A stretch of 64,000 bases of DNA from contig NZ_CP011479.1 of the NCBI RefSeq assembly GCF_001011155.1, forward strand, positions 1,072,501-1,136,500. The letters run 5' to 3'. This DNA comes from Hoeflea sp. IMCC20628 (GTDB lineage Bacteria; Pseudomonadota; Alphaproteobacteria; Rhizobiales; Rhizobiaceae). The position numbers and the translations under genes were made by a program. Shown one piece after another: positions 62,660-64,000 of the stretch (the stretch's first letter is position 1; the number at the start of each line of letters is the position of its first letter). Under the pieces are notes generated by a model. The model did no database searches and was not told where the DNA came from. It worked only from the letters and a program-made list of their open reading frames with translations.

Positions 62660-63862
62660 TCATGGCATTCTCGTCAGGCGGGCGATACCTTCACCGCGAA
62701 CATGGCCGACTGTTGTCACAATGGCCGAATTTGCCGCTTCCTGGGCAACGGCTTCGCCGGCTGTAAACGGGGTCACTGGTGATCCGGCGTCGAGCGCCAG
62801 GCAGGCCAACGCCATGGCGGTGGGGAACTGGGCTTCGAGCGAATGGCCGAACAGGGCGCCAATGGTGCGCAGCGGCGTCGTGGGAAACCGCGCCTCGAGA
62901 AAAGCACGTTCGCGTGCGCTGAGATCGGGAAGGCCACTTGCGCCGGAGAAGACAATGGTGTCTGCGCCGGTTGCGCTCGCGCCAGTGCCGTCGGCAAGGT
63001 TTTCGAGCCGGCGTTCCATGCCTCCGTCGGCGCGCTGGCCGCGGTCGGCCAGAACCGCGTCGAGGCGGGCATAAATATGGGCGCCGCGCGCCTGTGCGTG
63101 CTCAAGCGATTCCAGCACCAGAAATGCGCCAGAGGTTCCGAGATTCATGCCGTTGGCCTGGCCATCGCTGTTCCAGAACGGTTCACCGGGGTTTTTGCCA
63201 AGGCTTTGCAAGGCTTCCATGGCCATCAACATGTCGAAGCGCTCGGCGATGAAGGCGCCGCCGACAAGACAATGAGTCGATTGACCGGCTGCAATGCGGG
63301 CATGGGCTGTCTCGATGGCGGAAATGCCTGCGCCTTCCTCGCCCATCAAGGTGCGCGAAGATCCGGTGACCTTGTGAACAATGGAAATATTGCCGGCGAG
63401 CAGATTGGACAATTGCGCAAGGAACAGGGTCGGGCGCAATTCGGTGGTCAATTTCTCATTGAGCAATTGTTCGCGGTCGTTGCGCTTGCGGCTTTCCTCG
63501 ATGATCAGCGTATCAACCGAGATATCACGCTCACCGCCGCCGGCGGCGACGATCATGTCCATGGAAGCGCAAGCCTCGAGATCATCCTTGAGCCCGGCAT
63601 CATCAAGCGCCAGGCCGGCGGAATAAACACCAAGCCGCTGCCAGTTCTCCATCTGACGCTGATCACCGCGGCGCGGGATCTGCTCGGACCAGTCAATTTC
63701 GGGCAAGGGGTGAACCGTGTAAGGCGCGAACCGGTCGCTGTCGGTTCTCTTGAGCAGCGGGGAGCCACCCATAAGCTTGTCGGAATGCTCCTGACGCCCG
63801 ACGCCGAGCGACGTGACCAGACCTACTCCCGTTACCACTACTGCATGGCGTGTCTCTGTCAT
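62660..63862 (-). CDS. Beta-ketoacyl synthase homologue lacking the catalytic Cys (FabF2XL-like, chain-length-factor type)
   Basis: 400 residues. Thiolase-fold landmarks remain: VTGVGLVTSLG, EEGAGISAIETAHARI, FGHSLEAQFPTAMALA. However, the Cys position reads HKVTGSSRTLMG (about 165-172, no Cys), and the HGTST block is SGASGLPD, without His. It is therefore unlikely to condense alone and probably pairs with the complete synthase next to it. The start overlaps the fabZXL stop (ATGA at 63859-63862). Confidence 0.88.
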   Translation of the reverse strand: MTETRHAVVVTGVGLVTSLGVGRQEHSDKLMGGSPLLKRTDSDRFAPYTVHPLPEIDWSEQIPRRGDQRQMENWQRLGVYSAGLALDDAGLKDDLEACASMDMIVAAGGGERDISVDTLIIEESRKRNDREQLLNEKLTTELRPTLFLAQLSNLLAGNISIVHKVTGSSRTLMGEEGAGISAIETAHARIAAGQSTHCLVGGAFIAERFDMLMAMEALQSLGKNPGEPFWNSDGQANGMNLGTSGAFLVLESLEHAQARGAHIYARLDAVLADRGQRADGGMERRLENLADGTGASATGADTIVFSGASGLPDLSARERAFLEARFPTTPLRTIGALFGHSLEAQFPTAMALACLALDAGSPVTPFTAGEAVAQEAANSAIVTTVGHVRGEGIARLTRMP

Positions 63863-64000
63863 AGCTGGTCTCCTGATGCTTTCGCCATGGCGGTCAAAAG
63901 CCCCACTTCCTCGGCCCGGGTGCGAACGATACCGGCAAGCGGAACCTGGTCAAAGGCGACGGTTCTCAGTTTGAGCTGGCAATCGGCCACTTTTTTCCCG
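63859..64000 (-). CDS. 3-hydroxyacyl-ACP dehydratase FabZXL (C-terminal fragment, cut by window end)
   Basis: Visible 46 C-terminal residues, including GKKVADCQLKLRTVAFDQVP and RTRAEEVGLLTAMAKASGDQL, ending at TGA complementary to 63859-63861. Position and sequence fit the dehydratase of the lipid A very-long-chain fatty acid cluster. The start is beyond the window. Confidence 0.75.
   Translation of the reverse strand, partial: GKKVADCQLKLRTVAFDQVPLAGIVRTRAEEVGLLTAMAKASGDQL

Overview
The window is GC-rich chromosomal DNA from an alphaproteobacterium, most probably a member of the Rhizobiales (Hyphomicrobiales). The clearest markers are the acpXL-type cluster for very-long-chain acyl lipid A at the right end (fabZXL, two fabF genes, a dehydrogenase and lpxXL), ExoD, the DUF1127/LysR divergent pair, and a CobN-type cobalamin cluster. 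I see no tRNA, rRNA or CRISPR array. Genus is not determinable from the sequence alone; a Hoeflea/Phyllobacteriaceae/Rhizobiaceae type of genome fits.

Left part (1-31 kb): a methylated-amine and one-carbon region. It holds the end of a dimethylglycine-dehydrogenase-like FAD/GcvT fusion, a GbdR-like AraC regulator, and a corrinoid methyl-transfer module on both sides of some unrelated genes. The module comprises an MttB-family methyltransferase without a pyrrolysine codon, a corrinoid protein, a DUF1638 protein, an MtrH/AcsE-like methyltetrahydrofolate methyltransferase, a RACo-type corrinoid activase, and MetF with a MetV-like Cys-rich partner. A betaine-homocysteine methyltransferase and a ProXWV-type betaine ABC transporter complete the set. 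The simplest reading is import of a betaine, B12-dependent demethylation onto tetrahydrofolate, and oxidation of methyl-THF by MetVF, with the FAD/GcvT enzyme working on lower methylated products. Interspersed are a two-REC diguanylate cyclase, a MerF/GDCCVxC pair, an MFS transporter, ExoD, an asparagine-synthetase-like orphan, an intact IS66-family element with target duplication, an ECF sigma factor coupled to a VWA protein, and a PadR regulator.

Middle part (31.7-58.6 kb): a nearly complete cobalamin pathway in four blocks. These are cobQ; a riboswitch-controlled block cbtB-cbtA-cobU-cobW-cobN-GNAT-cobO-eamA; the corrin-ring block cbiX-cobH-cobL-cobI-cbiG/cobJ-cobM; and cbiD-cobK facing cobA-cobB-cobC-cobD. 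The enzyme set mixes anaerobic-type proteins (CbiX, CbiD, full CbiG) with the aerobic-type late chelatase CobN. Unrelated genes between blocks include a lipoprotein hydrolase, a TSUP permease, two TerB-like proteins and a RidA-family protein.

Right end (58.7-64 kb): an L,D-transpeptidase, then the minus-strand lipid A very-long-chain fatty acid cluster, cut by the window edge inside fabZXL.

The most notable signals are: (1) Arg/Gly-rich tails shared by four unrelated enzymes of the one-carbon module, with an identical nine-residue core in two of them; (2) the same palindromic operator, ATAAAGA-N2-TCTTTAT, in front of two methyl-transfer genes; (3) the hybrid cobalamin enzyme set; and (4) a long cobalamin riboswitch.
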